Positions 1 to 6,712 of a DNA stretch of 64,000 bases are shown piece by piece. The first letter of the stretch is position 1; each line of letters opens with the position of its first letter. The translations under genes and the position numbers were made by a program. The notes under the pieces were generated by a model that saw only the letters and a list, made by a program, of their open reading frames with translations, was not told the origin of the DNA and did not search any database. The stretch comes from Streptomyces sp. R302 (GTDB lineage Bacteria; Actinomycetota; Actinomycetes; Streptomycetales; Streptomycetaceae): contig NZ_JABBGE010000005.1 in the NCBI RefSeq assembly GCF_012927245.1, positions 62,001 through 126,000 on the forward strand, written 5' to 3'.

Positions 1-902
1 TGGTCCCGACCCCCGTCAGCGCCGAGATCATCCAGGAGCTGCCGGCGCAGTCCGCGATCCTGCAGCGCGCCGCGCGGGTGCCGATGTCGGCGAAGTCCCA
101 GCGGCAGCCCGTGCTCGACGTCATGCCGCTCGCGTACTTCGTCGGCGGGGACACCGGCCTCAAGCAGACCTCGGCGCAGGACTGGAAGAACGTCGACCTG
201 GTCGCCGAGGAGATCGCCGCGATCGTCCCGATCCCCGAGGCGTACCTCGACGACGCCCAGATGCCGATCTGGGGCCAGGTCAAGCCGCGGCTGACCGAGG
301 CGATCGGCGCCCTCCTCGACGGCGCCTGCCTCTTCGGCATCAACAAGCCGTCGACCTGGTCGCCGTCGGTGTACTCCTCCGCCGTCGCCGCCGGCAACGC
401 CACGATCGCGGGCACCGGCGACGACTTCGCGCAGGACGTCACCGTGGTCGCCGAGAAGGTCGCCCAGGACGGCTTCGCCGTGAACGGCTTCGTCTCCCGG
501 GCCGGTCTGACGTGGAAGCTCAACGGTCTCCGGTCCACCGACGGTCACCCGATCTACCAGCCGAACCTCCAGGGCGCGCCGGGCGGCACGCTGTACGGCT
601 ACCCGATGTCGGAGCTCACCAACGGCGGCTTCGACACCAGCGAGGCCGAGCTCCTGATGGGCGACTGGCGCAAGGCCATCATCGGCGTCCGCCAGGACAT
701 CAGCTTCAAGATGTTCACCGAGGGCGTCATCTCCGACGACGACGGCAAGGTCATCCTCAACCTGATGCAGCAGGACAGCGTGGCCATGCGCGTCGTGGCG
801 CGTTTCGCGTTCGCCACGGCCAACCCGGCGACCCGCCTCAACACCAACAGCGCGACGAGGTCGCCGTTCGGTGTCGTCCAGGCGACCACCGCCGCGAGCT
901 GA
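1..902 (+). CDS. Phage major capsid protein (HK97-like fold), 5' end outside the window
   Basis: Main shell subunit of the prophage head. The open frame begins at base 3 and is already in coding register, so the gene starts upstream and the first in-window ATG (78) is internal. The visible residues start VPTPVSAEIIQELPAQSA, typical of the region just after the N-terminal arm of HK97-type capsid proteins, and later contain the family's characteristic stretches (spine and E-loop region, then FKMFTEGVISDDD near the end). A 12-bp hairpin follows within 8 bases of the stop. It is the first gene of the visible structural operon, and the head-tail joining genes follow. The assignment rests on family appearance and position. 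Confidence 0.85.
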   Translation, partial: VPTPVSAEIIQELPAQSAILQRAARVPMSAKSQRQPVLDVMPLAYFVGGDTGLKQTSAQDWKNVDLVAEEIAAIVPIPEAYLDDAQMPIWGQVKPRLTEAIGALLDGACLFGINKPSTWSPSVYSSAVAAGNATIAGTGDDFAQDVTVVAEKVAQDGFAVNGFVSRAGLTWKLNGLRSTDGHPIYQPNLQGAPGGTLYGYPMSELTNGGFDTSEAELLMGDWRKAIIGVRQDISFKMFTEGVISDDDGKVILNLMQQDSVAMRVVARFAFATANPATRLNTNSATRSPFGVVQATTAAS

Positions 903-909
903 CGCGTTC

Positions 910-939
910 TCCGCCGGGCCCCCGTCCGGGCCCGGCGGA
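910..939 (+). terminator. Strong hairpin after the capsid gene (terminator or attenuator)
   Basis: Perfect 12-bp stem (TCCGCCGGGCCC at 910-921 and GGGCCCGGCGGA at 928-939) with a 6-base loop, 8 bases after the capsid stop. There is no U-run, which is common in Streptomyces terminators. It lies between the highly expressed capsid gene and the downstream glycosyltransferase, so it probably lets only part of the transcription through. Confidence 0.75.
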
Positions 940-963
940 GGTTCGCCCGAAGGAGCACCGTCC

Positions 964-1986
964 TTGCGAGTCCTCGCGATGCTGCATGCCTACCCGCCCG
1001 CCCACAACGCGGGCGCCGAGTGGGCCGCCCACTCCCTGCTGCGGGAGCTTGCCGCCCGCGGCCACCAGGTCGACGTCCTGCTCTCGCAGGCCGCGGCCGC
1101 CGACGCCCCGTACGACCTCGACGGCGTCGCCGTCCACCCCTACCGGGGCAAGGGCGACCCGTCACCCTGGCTGTGCGGTGACGGCCGCGCCGACGCCATC
1201 GTCACCCACCTGGAGAACACCGCGCGCGCGTCGATCCTCGGTGAGCTGAACCGGATCCCGGTGGTGCACCTGCTCCACAACACCTACGAGAAGTCGAAGG
1301 CGTGGCTGGCCAAGGGCCGTCCGGCGCTCGTCGTCCACAACACGGACTGGATGCGGGCCGACGTCGAGGCGTGGTGGCAGATCCACCGCAGCAGCTACCC
1401 GATACCCTCCAGCATCACCGTCCGGCCGCCGGTCGCCGTCGCCGACTACGAGGCCACCCGCGGCGGCTGCATCACCCTCATCAACCTCACCGCCGAGAAG
1501 GGCGCCCACACTTTCTACCGGCTCGCCGAGGCCATGCCGAAGCGCAAGTTCCTCGGCGTCATCGGCGGCTACGGCAAGCAGATCGTCCGCGACGACCTCC
1601 CCAACGTCGAGATCGCCCCGCACACCCCCGGACACCGCATGCGCGACGAGGTGTACGGGCGCACCCGCGTCCTTTTGACCCCGTCCGACTACGAGTCGTA
1701 CGGCCGCGTCGCCGTCGAGGCGATGTGCTCCGGGATCCCCGTCATCGCCCACCCCACCCCCGGGCTGAGGGAGTCCCTTGGTGAGGCCGGCACCTTCTGC
1801 GACCGCGACGACACCGGCGCCTGGGCGGCGGCCATCCGCCGCATCACCAGCCCCAGGATCTACCCCGGCATGGCGAAGGCCGCCCGCGCCCGCGCCGAAG
1901 CACTCGACCCCAGCACCGATCTCGACACCTGGTGCACCAGCATGGAGGAGGTGGCGCGACGTGGCCGCCTTGGCCGACACGACTGA
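964..1986 (+). CDS. Prophage glycosyltransferase (GT4/GT-B fold), copy 1
   Basis: Predicted retaining GT-B glycosyltransferase of 340 residues. The start is TTG 964, preceded by AAGGAG at 950-955; a longer frame from 871 would overlap the capsid gene and hairpin and has no comparable site. The N-terminal MLHAYPPAHNAGAEW is the glycine-rich first loop of the acceptor domain. The C-terminal domain has the GT4 signature SDYESYGRVAVEAMCSGIPV with the EX7E pair at E244 and E252, the usual donor-binding and catalytic acids, followed by PGLRESLGEAG. No signal peptide or membrane segment, so it should act in the cytoplasm. It sits between the capsid and connector genes and overlaps the connector by 26 bases. 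A close paralogue lies at 2590-3606. The sugar donor and acceptor are unknown; virion proteins are plausible acceptors. Confidence 0.85.
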   Translation: MRVLAMLHAYPPAHNAGAEWAAHSLLRELAARGHQVDVLLSQAAAADAPYDLDGVAVHPYRGKGDPSPWLCGDGRADAIVTHLENTARASILGELNRIPVVHLLHNTYEKSKAWLAKGRPALVVHNTDWMRADVEAWWQIHRSSYPIPSSITVRPPVAVADYEATRGGCITLINLTAEKGAHTFYRLAEAMPKRKFLGVIGGYGKQIVRDDLPNVEIAPHTPGHRMRDEVYGRTRVLLTPSDYESYGRVAVEAMCSGIPVIAHPTPGLRESLGEAGTFCDRDDTGAWAAAIRRITSPRIYPGMAKAARARAEALDPSTDLDTWCTSMEEVARRGRLGRHD

Positions 1987-2593
1987 CCTCGAGGCCCGCC
2001 TCGGCCGGCCGCTCATGACCGCAGAAGCCGCGCGGGCCGCTGCGCTCCTCGATGACGCGTCCGCCGAGATCCGTACCTTCACCGGGCTGTCCTTCTCCCG
2101 GGTCGACGATGCCGAGGTGGTCCTGCGGGCCCAGCTCGGCGAGATCCGGCTGCCGCAGCGGCCGGTCATCGGCGTGAAGTCGGTGACCGCGATCGGTGCC
2201 GGCGGCGCGCCCGACGTGGCCGTTGTCGGCTGGCAGTGGGACGGCCTCGACATCATCCGCGTCGCCTCCTGCAGCCCGTCCATCAACCTGCCCGAGGCGT
2301 GGTACGACGAGGACGTCGACGCGTACCCGGGGACCTATCGGGTGGTGTACAGCTACGGCGACGCCGAGGCGCCCGCGATCATCGTCACGGTTGCGTGCCG
2401 GATGGTGCTGCGTACGCTGACGGCGCCCACGATGGCCGGCGGCGTCGTCGGCGAGACGATCGGCCCGTACACGTACCGGACGGACGGCTCCGGCGCCGGC
2501 ACTGCGGTGACGATGACGGACGAGGACCGCAAGATGCTGGTCCTCGGCGGCTTCCGGCAGACGGTCCGGACGAGCATTGCGAGGTACCGGTGA
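1961..2593 (+). CDS. Phage head-tail connector (gp6-like adaptor)
   Basis: Predicted adaptor that docks under the portal ring and joins head to tail (210 residues). GTG 1961 is chosen because GGAGGAGG lies 9 bases upstream; the longer open frame back to 1778 lies inside the glycosyltransferase in another register. Residues 10-80 (RLGRPLMTAEAARAAALLDD, then IRTFTG) are the helical gp6/gp15-like connector pattern, followed by a beta-rich middle (VVLRAQLGEIRLPQRPVIGV) and a C-terminal helix. It overlaps the genes on both sides (26 bases upstream, 4 bases downstream), which implies translational coupling of connector and glycosyltransferases. Confidence 0.75.
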   Translation: MAALADTTDLEARLGRPLMTAEAARAAALLDDASAEIRTFTGLSFSRVDDAEVVLRAQLGEIRLPQRPVIGVKSVTAIGAGGAPDVAVVGWQWDGLDIIRVASCSPSINLPEAWYDEDVDAYPGTYRVVYSYGDAEAPAIIVTVACRMVLRTLTAPTMAGGVVGETIGPYTYRTDGSGAGTAVTMTDEDRKMLVLGGFRQTVRTSIARYR

Positions 2594-3606
2594 TCGGGCA
2601 CCTGCGGGTCGTCGCCCGCGTGCACGCTTACCCGCCCCACCACAACGCGGGCGCGGAGTGGATGCTCCACGAGATGCTTCGCGCCCTGGTCGTCCGCGGC
2701 CACCGCGCGGAGGTGTGGCTGTCCCAGTGGCCCGGCAGCAGCGAGCCGTACGAGGTGGACGGCGTCCACGTGGTGCCCCCGCAGCCGGGCCGCGCGTACG
2801 AGATGACTGCCCGACGGGCCGGCGTCCTGATCAGCCACCTGGAGAACGTGCCGGACGCAGCCTCGCTGGCCCGCGGCTACGGCATCCCGCACATCGTGAT
2901 CTGCCACAACACCTTCGACCTCACGTGGCAGCCGCTCGTCACCGGGTCGACGACCGCGGCCGTGGTCAACTCCGAGTGGATGCGGGCTGTCGCCGAGGAG
3001 AAGTTCACCGGCGCGGCGGCGTTCCGGCCCGGGCAGCTGCTCGTGGTCCGGCCACCGGTCCACCCCGAGGCCTACGCGACCCGTCCCGGCGACGCCATCA
3101 CCCTCATCAACTGCACCTCCACCAAGGGCGTCGGCGTGCTCGCCGAGCTCGCGCTGCGCATGCCGAACCGCCGGTTCCTCGCGGTCCTCGGCGGGTACGG
3201 CGAGCAGCAGCCGCCCGCGGACCTGCCCAACGTCGAGGTCGTCGAGCACCTCGACGGGCACCGGATGCGGGACGAGGTGTACGGGCGCACCAGGGTGCTG
3301 CTGATGCCGTCGGACTACGAGTCGTGGGGGAGAGCAGGGGTCGAGGCGATGGCCTCCGGGATCCCGGTCATCGCCCACCCCACGCCGGGGCTGCGGGAGT
3401 CCCTCGGCCAGGCTGGCATCTTCTGCGACCGCGACGACATCGACGCCTGGGCGAAGGCGATCGAGGGCCTCGACGAGCCGGGCGTTTACCGGGCGGCCGG
3501 ACGGCGGTCGAAGGCCCGGTCGAAGGCCCTGGACCCGGCGGGGGACCTGGACGGCTGGTGCCGAATGGTCGAGGAGGTGGGGCGTGCGCGCGCTTCCGTA
3601 CGGTGA
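2590..3606 (+). CDS. Prophage glycosyltransferase (GT4/GT-B fold), copy 2
   Basis: Second predicted retaining GT-B glycosyltransferase (338 residues), a clear paralogue of the one at 964-1986: both share HAYPP.HNAGAEW at the N terminus, HRMRDEVYGRTRVLL and AHPTPGLRESLG near the C terminus, and place the EX7E acids at the same residues (E244 and E252; here ESWGRAGVE). GTG 2590 overlaps the connector's TGA by 4 bases, a coupled start. The most divergent part is residues 50-130, the acceptor side, so the two enzymes may use different acceptors or add successive sugars. It overlaps the next structural gene by 23 bases. Function is inferred from fold motifs; donor and acceptor are not evident. Confidence 0.85.
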   Translation: MIGHLRVVARVHAYPPHHNAGAEWMLHEMLRALVVRGHRAEVWLSQWPGSSEPYEVDGVHVVPPQPGRAYEMTARRAGVLISHLENVPDAASLARGYGIPHIVICHNTFDLTWQPLVTGSTTAAVVNSEWMRAVAEEKFTGAAAFRPGQLLVVRPPVHPEAYATRPGDAITLINCTSTKGVGVLAELALRMPNRRFLAVLGGYGEQQPPADLPNVEVVEHLDGHRMRDEVYGRTRVLLMPSDYESWGRAGVEAMASGIPVIAHPTPGLRESLGQAGIFCDRDDIDAWAKAIEGLDEPGVYRAAGRRSKARSKALDPAGDLDGWCRMVEEVGRARASVR

Positions 3607-3952
3607 GACCGTCACCATCCTGCGGCCCGGGCCGCCGACCCAGGACATCTACGGTAACGACGTTCCGGGCCCGGACACGGAGATCCTGGTCGCCGGATGT
3701 GCGCTCGAGCCGGTTGACGGCACGGGCGCCGGTGCGAACGAGATCACCGACGGCCGCGACACGGTCATCTCCGGCATGCTGGTGTCCTTCCCGTACGGCA
3801 CGGAGGTGCGTGCGACGGACCGGGCCCGCATCGGCACCGACGTGTACGAGGTGTACGGCGAGAGCGAGCCCGGCTACGGGCAGGGCTACCGGTCTCCGTT
3901 CACCGGGTCGCAGGGCCCGGTCGTCGTCCGCATGACCCTGATCACGGGGTAG
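3584..3952 (+). CDS. Putative phage head closure / head-tail stopper protein
   Basis: A 122-residue, mostly beta-strand protein (MRALPYGETVTILRPGPPTQ) in the slot where siphophages encode the head closure protein, between connector and tail completion protein. GTG 3584 has GAGGAGG at 3571-3577 inside the preceding glycosyltransferase gene, which it overlaps by 23 bases. The pattern of an N-terminal hairpin, a central long loop and a C-terminal VVVRMTLITG strand is typical of SPP1 gp16-like stoppers, but similarity at this length is weak and the call depends strongly on position. Confidence 0.6.
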   Translation: MRALPYGETVTILRPGPPTQDIYGNDVPGPDTEILVAGCALEPVDGTGAGANEITDGRDTVISGMLVSFPYGTEVRATDRARIGTDVYEVYGESEPGYGQGYRSPFTGSQGPVVVRMTLITG

Positions 3953-4289
3953 TGGCCCCGCGCGCCCGCTCGACGGCCGCCAGCAGCTTCTCCGCGACTG
4001 CGTTGTGCTTCCGGCGGATCGACAGCGAGTACGGATCGGACTGCGGCGGCCGGCCGCCCACCAGCGGCCCCCGCACCTCCGCCGCCGGCAGCGTCCCCGG
4101 GACCACGAGCTGTACGTATCCGTGGAAGGCCCAGGTCGCCGGCTTCATCCGTGTGCTGGTGACGTCCGCCGCCCGGATCCGGGTCTCGCGGGCCGTCTGG
4201 CCGACCTCCTTCTTCGTGATCGTCACCCACTCCCCGTCGAAATCGATCCGACCCAGGACGCCGGGCACGGTGATCGCGATTTCCCCCAT
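3942..4289 (-). CDS. DUF4429-like protein on the opposite strand (prophage moron)
   Basis: A 115-residue protein encoded against the direction of the structural operon. ATG 4289 has AGGAGGGG just upstream on the minus strand, a strong site. The sequence resembles the actinobacterial DUF4429 (PH-like) domain: IDFDGEWVTITK, a central RIRAADVTSTRMKPATWAFHG-type segment with G-Y-V-Q-L, and the DPYSLSIRRKHN end. Its 3' end overlaps the head closure gene tail-to-tail by 11 bases. Being antisense to late genes and having its own ribosome site, it is probably expressed in the lysogen. Function unknown; the fold suggests lipid or protein binding. Confidence 0.65.
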   Translation of the reverse strand: MGEIAITVPGVLGRIDFDGEWVTITKKEVGQTARETRIRAADVTSTRMKPATWAFHGYVQLVVPGTLPAAEVRGPLVGGRPPQSDPYSLSIRRKHNAVAEKLLAAVERARGATTP

Positions 4290-4327
4290 TTACCCCTCCT
4301 CATACCGGAATTGAGGTGGCTGATCCT

Positions 4328-4657
4328 ATGGCAGCCCGCGTCCGTCCGTCCTACACAGGCATCGGAAAGCTTCTGCGGTCCGAGATGATCCGCCGCGAGA
4401 TGGTCCGGCGCGCCGAGCTCATCAAGGCGACTGCGGAGTCCATCGCGCCGGTCGGTGGCCCGGGCGACCCGCACAGGGGCCTGTACCAGCGGTCCTTCGG
4501 CGTGACGTCGACGTCACGCGGCGGCCGGCGCCGCGACCGCGCCGTCGCCTACGTCACCAACGCGGCGCCGTACGCCCGCTGGGTCGAGTACGGCACCGAA
4601 CGGGTGCCCGCCTACCACGTCCTGCTGCGGGCGGCGTCCACGTCCGGAGGCGGCTGA
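4328..4657 (+). CDS. HK97 gp10-like tail completion protein
   Basis: A 109-residue protein in the position of the HK97 gp10 family, which joins the tail to the head connector. ATG 4328 is preferred over an upstream GTG at 4316 because GAGGTGG (4313-4319) sits 8 bases before it. Basic N-terminal half with helices (RREMVRRAELIKATAESIAP) and the family's conserved C-terminal region AAPYARWVEYGTER. The stop overlaps the next start (ATGA), indicating coupling with the tail terminator. Confidence 0.75.
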   Translation: MAARVRPSYTGIGKLLRSEMIRREMVRRAELIKATAESIAPVGGPGDPHRGLYQRSFGVTSTSRGGRRRDRAVAYVTNAAPYARWVEYGTERVPAYHVLLRAASTSGGG

Positions 4658-5046
4658 TGGCCGTCTGGCCCGACCTGGAGGTCGAGCTCGTCGCCTACCT
4701 CACCGCCCGCCGGGCGGTGCGGGTGCTCACCGAGCTTCCGGCGAACCTCGGAGACATCCTCCCGGTCGTCCAGGTGCAGCGGCTGCCCGGCGGCGGCGAT
4801 GACGGCTTCCGCCTCGACCGGGCCCTGGTCGGCGTCGACGTCTACGCGGCCACCCGCGGCGACGCCTCCACCCTCGCCGAACTCGTCCGCGACGACCTCA
4901 TCAACCACTTGCCCGGCACCGCGACCGCACGCGCCGTCTTCGGCCGCGTTGCCACCGTGTCCGCGCCCTCCTGGCGTCCGTACGAGAACCCGGGCCTGCG
5001 TAGGTCCGGTGCCACGTACGAGGTGTTCTTCCACGCGGTGCCCTGA
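4657..5046 (+). CDS. Putative tail terminator protein
   Basis: A 129-residue protein placed between the tail completion protein and the tail tube protein, the usual slot of the tail terminator that caps the growing tube. It starts MAVWPDLEVELVAYLTARR and has the alpha/beta pattern LPVVQVQRLPGG and ALVGVDVYAATRGDASTLAE seen in this family. ATG 4657 overlaps the previous stop by one base. Assigned from position plus general pattern. Confidence 0.65.
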   Translation: MAVWPDLEVELVAYLTARRAVRVLTELPANLGDILPVVQVQRLPGGGDDGFRLDRALVGVDVYAATRGDASTLAELVRDDLINHLPGTATARAVFGRVATVSAPSWRPYENPGLRRSGATYEVFFHAVP

Positions 5047-5087
5047 CCGGCAGCGTGCCGCGCCCCGCGCCATCACCCATCCCCACC

Positions 5088-5106
5088 GACCCCGCGCCGC
5101 GGGGTC
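5088..5106 (+). terminator. Short perfect hairpin before the tail tube gene
   Basis: An 8-bp perfect stem (GACCCCGC at 5088-5095, GCGGGGTC at 5099-5106) with a 3-base loop, followed by TCTTCG, in the gap between the tail terminator and tail tube genes. Likely an intercistronic attenuator or an RNA stabiliser for the abundant tail tube message. Confidence 0.5.
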
Positions 5107-5127
5107 TTCGCATGTCTGGAGACCACG

Positions 5128-5712
5128 ATGGTCAACATCACCAGGGCGGCGGACCTCATGGAGGTCGGCGCCAACGGAGGCGGCTGGGCAGCCCCGCTCG
5201 GCACCGCGTCCCCCGGCGACCCGCTCGTCCAGCCGCTCGCCCCCTGGGCGCCGCTCGGCGGTATCTCGGAGGACGGCCTCACCCAGGGCTTCGACGAGGA
5301 GTCCCAGGAGTACACCCCCTGGGGCTACACCTCGCCGATCCGCACCACCATCACCAAGTCGCTGCGTACCTTCAAGATCACGGTGTGGGAGACAGGCCGG
5401 GTCATAGTCCGGTCCCTGCAGTACCGCCTCCCGCTCGTCGACCTCGAGCCGGTCGCCGGCCTGACCTCCTTCGCGGAGACCGCGTCCCCGCTCCCGGACC
5501 GCCGGACCTTCTGGTTCCTCGTGATGGACGGCGCAACGAACCTGGGCTTCTACGTGCCCGAGGGAGAGATCAGCGACAGGGCCGACGTCGTCCACAAGCA
5601 AGACCAGATGGCCGGCTTCGAATGGACCATCACCGCCTACCCGGACACCGCGGGCAACACGGTCTACCACGCCGACCGCGTCCCGGAGACCCCGGTCTAC
5701 ACCGGGTCCTGA
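5128..5712 (+). CDS. Major tail protein (tail tube subunit)
   Basis: A 194-residue predicted tail tube subunit. ATG 5128 has GGAG at 5118-5121. The conserved look of actinophage tube proteins is present: an N-terminal variable arm, then a beta-rich core with TPWGYTSPIRTTITKS, TFKITVWETGRVIVR and MAGFEWTITAYPD. It stands alone between two hairpins (5088-5106 and 5717-5761), as expected for a gene whose product is needed in hundreds of copies. The chaperone frameshift pair and tape measure follow, the canonical order. Confidence 0.8.
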   Translation: MVNITRAADLMEVGANGGGWAAPLGTASPGDPLVQPLAPWAPLGGISEDGLTQGFDEESQEYTPWGYTSPIRTTITKSLRTFKITVWETGRVIVRSLQYRLPLVDLEPVAGLTSFAETASPLPDRRTFWFLVMDGATNLGFYVPEGEISDRADVVHKQDQMAGFEWTITAYPDTAGNTVYHADRVPETPVYTGS

Positions 5713-5716
5713 TCGG

Positions 5717-5761
5717 GTGGGCGGGCCCACAAGGGGTCTGGCGCGGGCCGGGCCCGCCCAC
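5717..5761 (+). terminator. Long hairpin after the tail tube gene
   Basis: Perfect 12-bp arms GTGGGCGGGCCC (5717-5728) and GGGCCCGCCCAC (5750-5761) around a 21-base loop, starting 4 bases after the tail tube stop. Probably a partial terminator that lowers expression of the chaperones relative to the tail tube. Confidence 0.7.
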
Positions 5762-5812
5762 CTTCCTCACCATCCACACCACGCGCCGCACACTGAACTG
5801 GAGGCCCGCGCC

Positions 5813-6235
5813 ATGGGCGACACCACTCGTACCACCACGAGCCGGCGGACGACCGCCCGCCGCACTGACACCACCGACCGGCGTCCCGCCGACGACCACC
5901 TCGACGAGACCGAGACGGACACCGTCTCCGCCGACGAGGCCCAGGAGGCCGAGGCCACCGGCCGGCACGTCACCGCGACGCTGTGCGGCGAGGACGTCCG
6001 CGTCATCCCGCCGGCGGCCTGGCGGCAGTCGTGGCAGAGGCTCCTCAACCAGGGCCAGATCGATGCCTTCGCCGCGATCGTCCTCCATGAGGACGACTAC
6101 GAGCTCTACCTCGAACTCGACCCGACAAACGAGGAGTTCGGCGACATGATCGGCGAAGCGGCCGAGCGGGCCGGTGAGAGCCTGGGGAAATCGCGTGGAC
6201 CCGCGACGTCGTCGCGACGCACGCGGAGGAGGTAG
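5813..6235 (+). CDS. Tail assembly chaperone, short form (lambda gpG analogue)
   Basis: A 140-residue chaperone that coats the tape measure during tail assembly. ATG 5813 has GGAGG 8 bases upstream (5800-5804). The N-terminal 50 residues are Thr/Arg/Asp-rich and probably disordered; the core VTATLCGEDVRVIPPAAWRQ and the acidic C-terminal half (LELDPTNEEFGDMIGEAAER) are typical. About 15 codons before its stop lies a slippery run (6184-6190) giving access to the -1 frame and the longer form. Confidence 0.8.
   Translation: MGDTTRTTTSRRTTARRTDTTDRRPADDHLDETETDTVSADEAQEAEATGRHVTATLCGEDVRVIPPAAWRQSWQRLLNQGQIDAFAAIVLHEDDYELYLELDPTNEEFGDMIGEAAERAGESLGKSRGPATSSRRTRRR
6184..6190 (+). other. Programmed -1 ribosomal frameshift site
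   Basis: Heptamer GGGGAAA read as ctG GGG AAA in the chaperone frame. Slipping back one base lets the Gly tRNA re-pair perfectly and moves ribosomes into the frame that continues IAWTRDVVATHAEEVEADL and ends at 6648. Programmed frameshifting at this gene pair is a general property of long-tailed phages. Confidence 0.75.
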
Positions 6236-6648
6236 AGGCCGACCTCGCGCACTGGTACCCGCGCGACGCCGACCAGCTCGACGCCTACTGGCGCGGCGAG
6301 ATGACCACACGCCGTCTTCGCGTCCTCATCCAGGGCCTCCCCCTGGAGTCCGGGACCAAGACCGCGATGCGCAACGCGCTCTCGGCGGAAGAGCTCGCCC
6401 GCCAGGCCGAGCAAGGCGAGCCCGAGAAGGGAAGCTGGTCCCAGACCGAACTCCTCCTCGCCACCGTCCATGACGCAGTCCGCAGGGTCGAACACGTCCT
6501 GATCTGCGCCAACAGCGAGAAGGGAAAGCGGCCCCCCGCGCCCGAGCCGATGCGCCGCCCCGGTGTCGCACCGAAGAAGCGCGCCGCTGCGAAGCTCGAC
6601 GAAGCCGGCGCCGAACGCCTCTTCCACATGCTCAACCCCGGGGGCTGA
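6190..6648 (+). CDS. Tail assembly chaperone frameshift extension (lambda gpT analogue)
   Basis: The C-terminal part of the long chaperone, expressed by a -1 frameshift from the 5813 start (about 126 residues of the short form plus 152 new ones, about 278 in all). The new frame reads AWTRDVVATHAEEVEADL, HWYPRDADQLDAYWRGEMTT and LRVLIQGLPLESGTKTAMR, the strongly conserved extension of actinophage chaperones. An ATG at 6301 exists in this frame but has no good ribosome site and would lose the conserved first part, so independent initiation is less likely. The extension is thought to recruit tail tube subunits. Confidence 0.75.
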   Translation: MAWTRDVVATHAEEVEADLAHWYPRDADQLDAYWRGEMTTRRLRVLIQGLPLESGTKTAMRNALSAEELARQAEQGEPEKGSWSQTELLLATVHDAVRRVEHVLICANSEKGKRPPAPEPMRRPGVAPKKRAAAKLDEAGAERLFHMLNPGG

Positions 6649-6693
6649 CCCCGGACAGTTCACACCCCTTGACGGCCCGACGGGTCGCACACA

Positions 6694-6712
6694 CAGGAGA
6701 GGGGGTCTCCTG
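6694..6712 (+). promoter_or_regulatory. Hairpin sequestering the tape measure ribosome site
   Basis: CAGGAGA (6694-6700) pairs perfectly with TCTCCTG (6706-6712) around a GGGGG loop. The left arm holds the Shine-Dalgarno bases and the right arm includes the first base of the GTG start of the tape measure gene. This could limit translation of this single-digit-copy protein. Confidence 0.5.
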
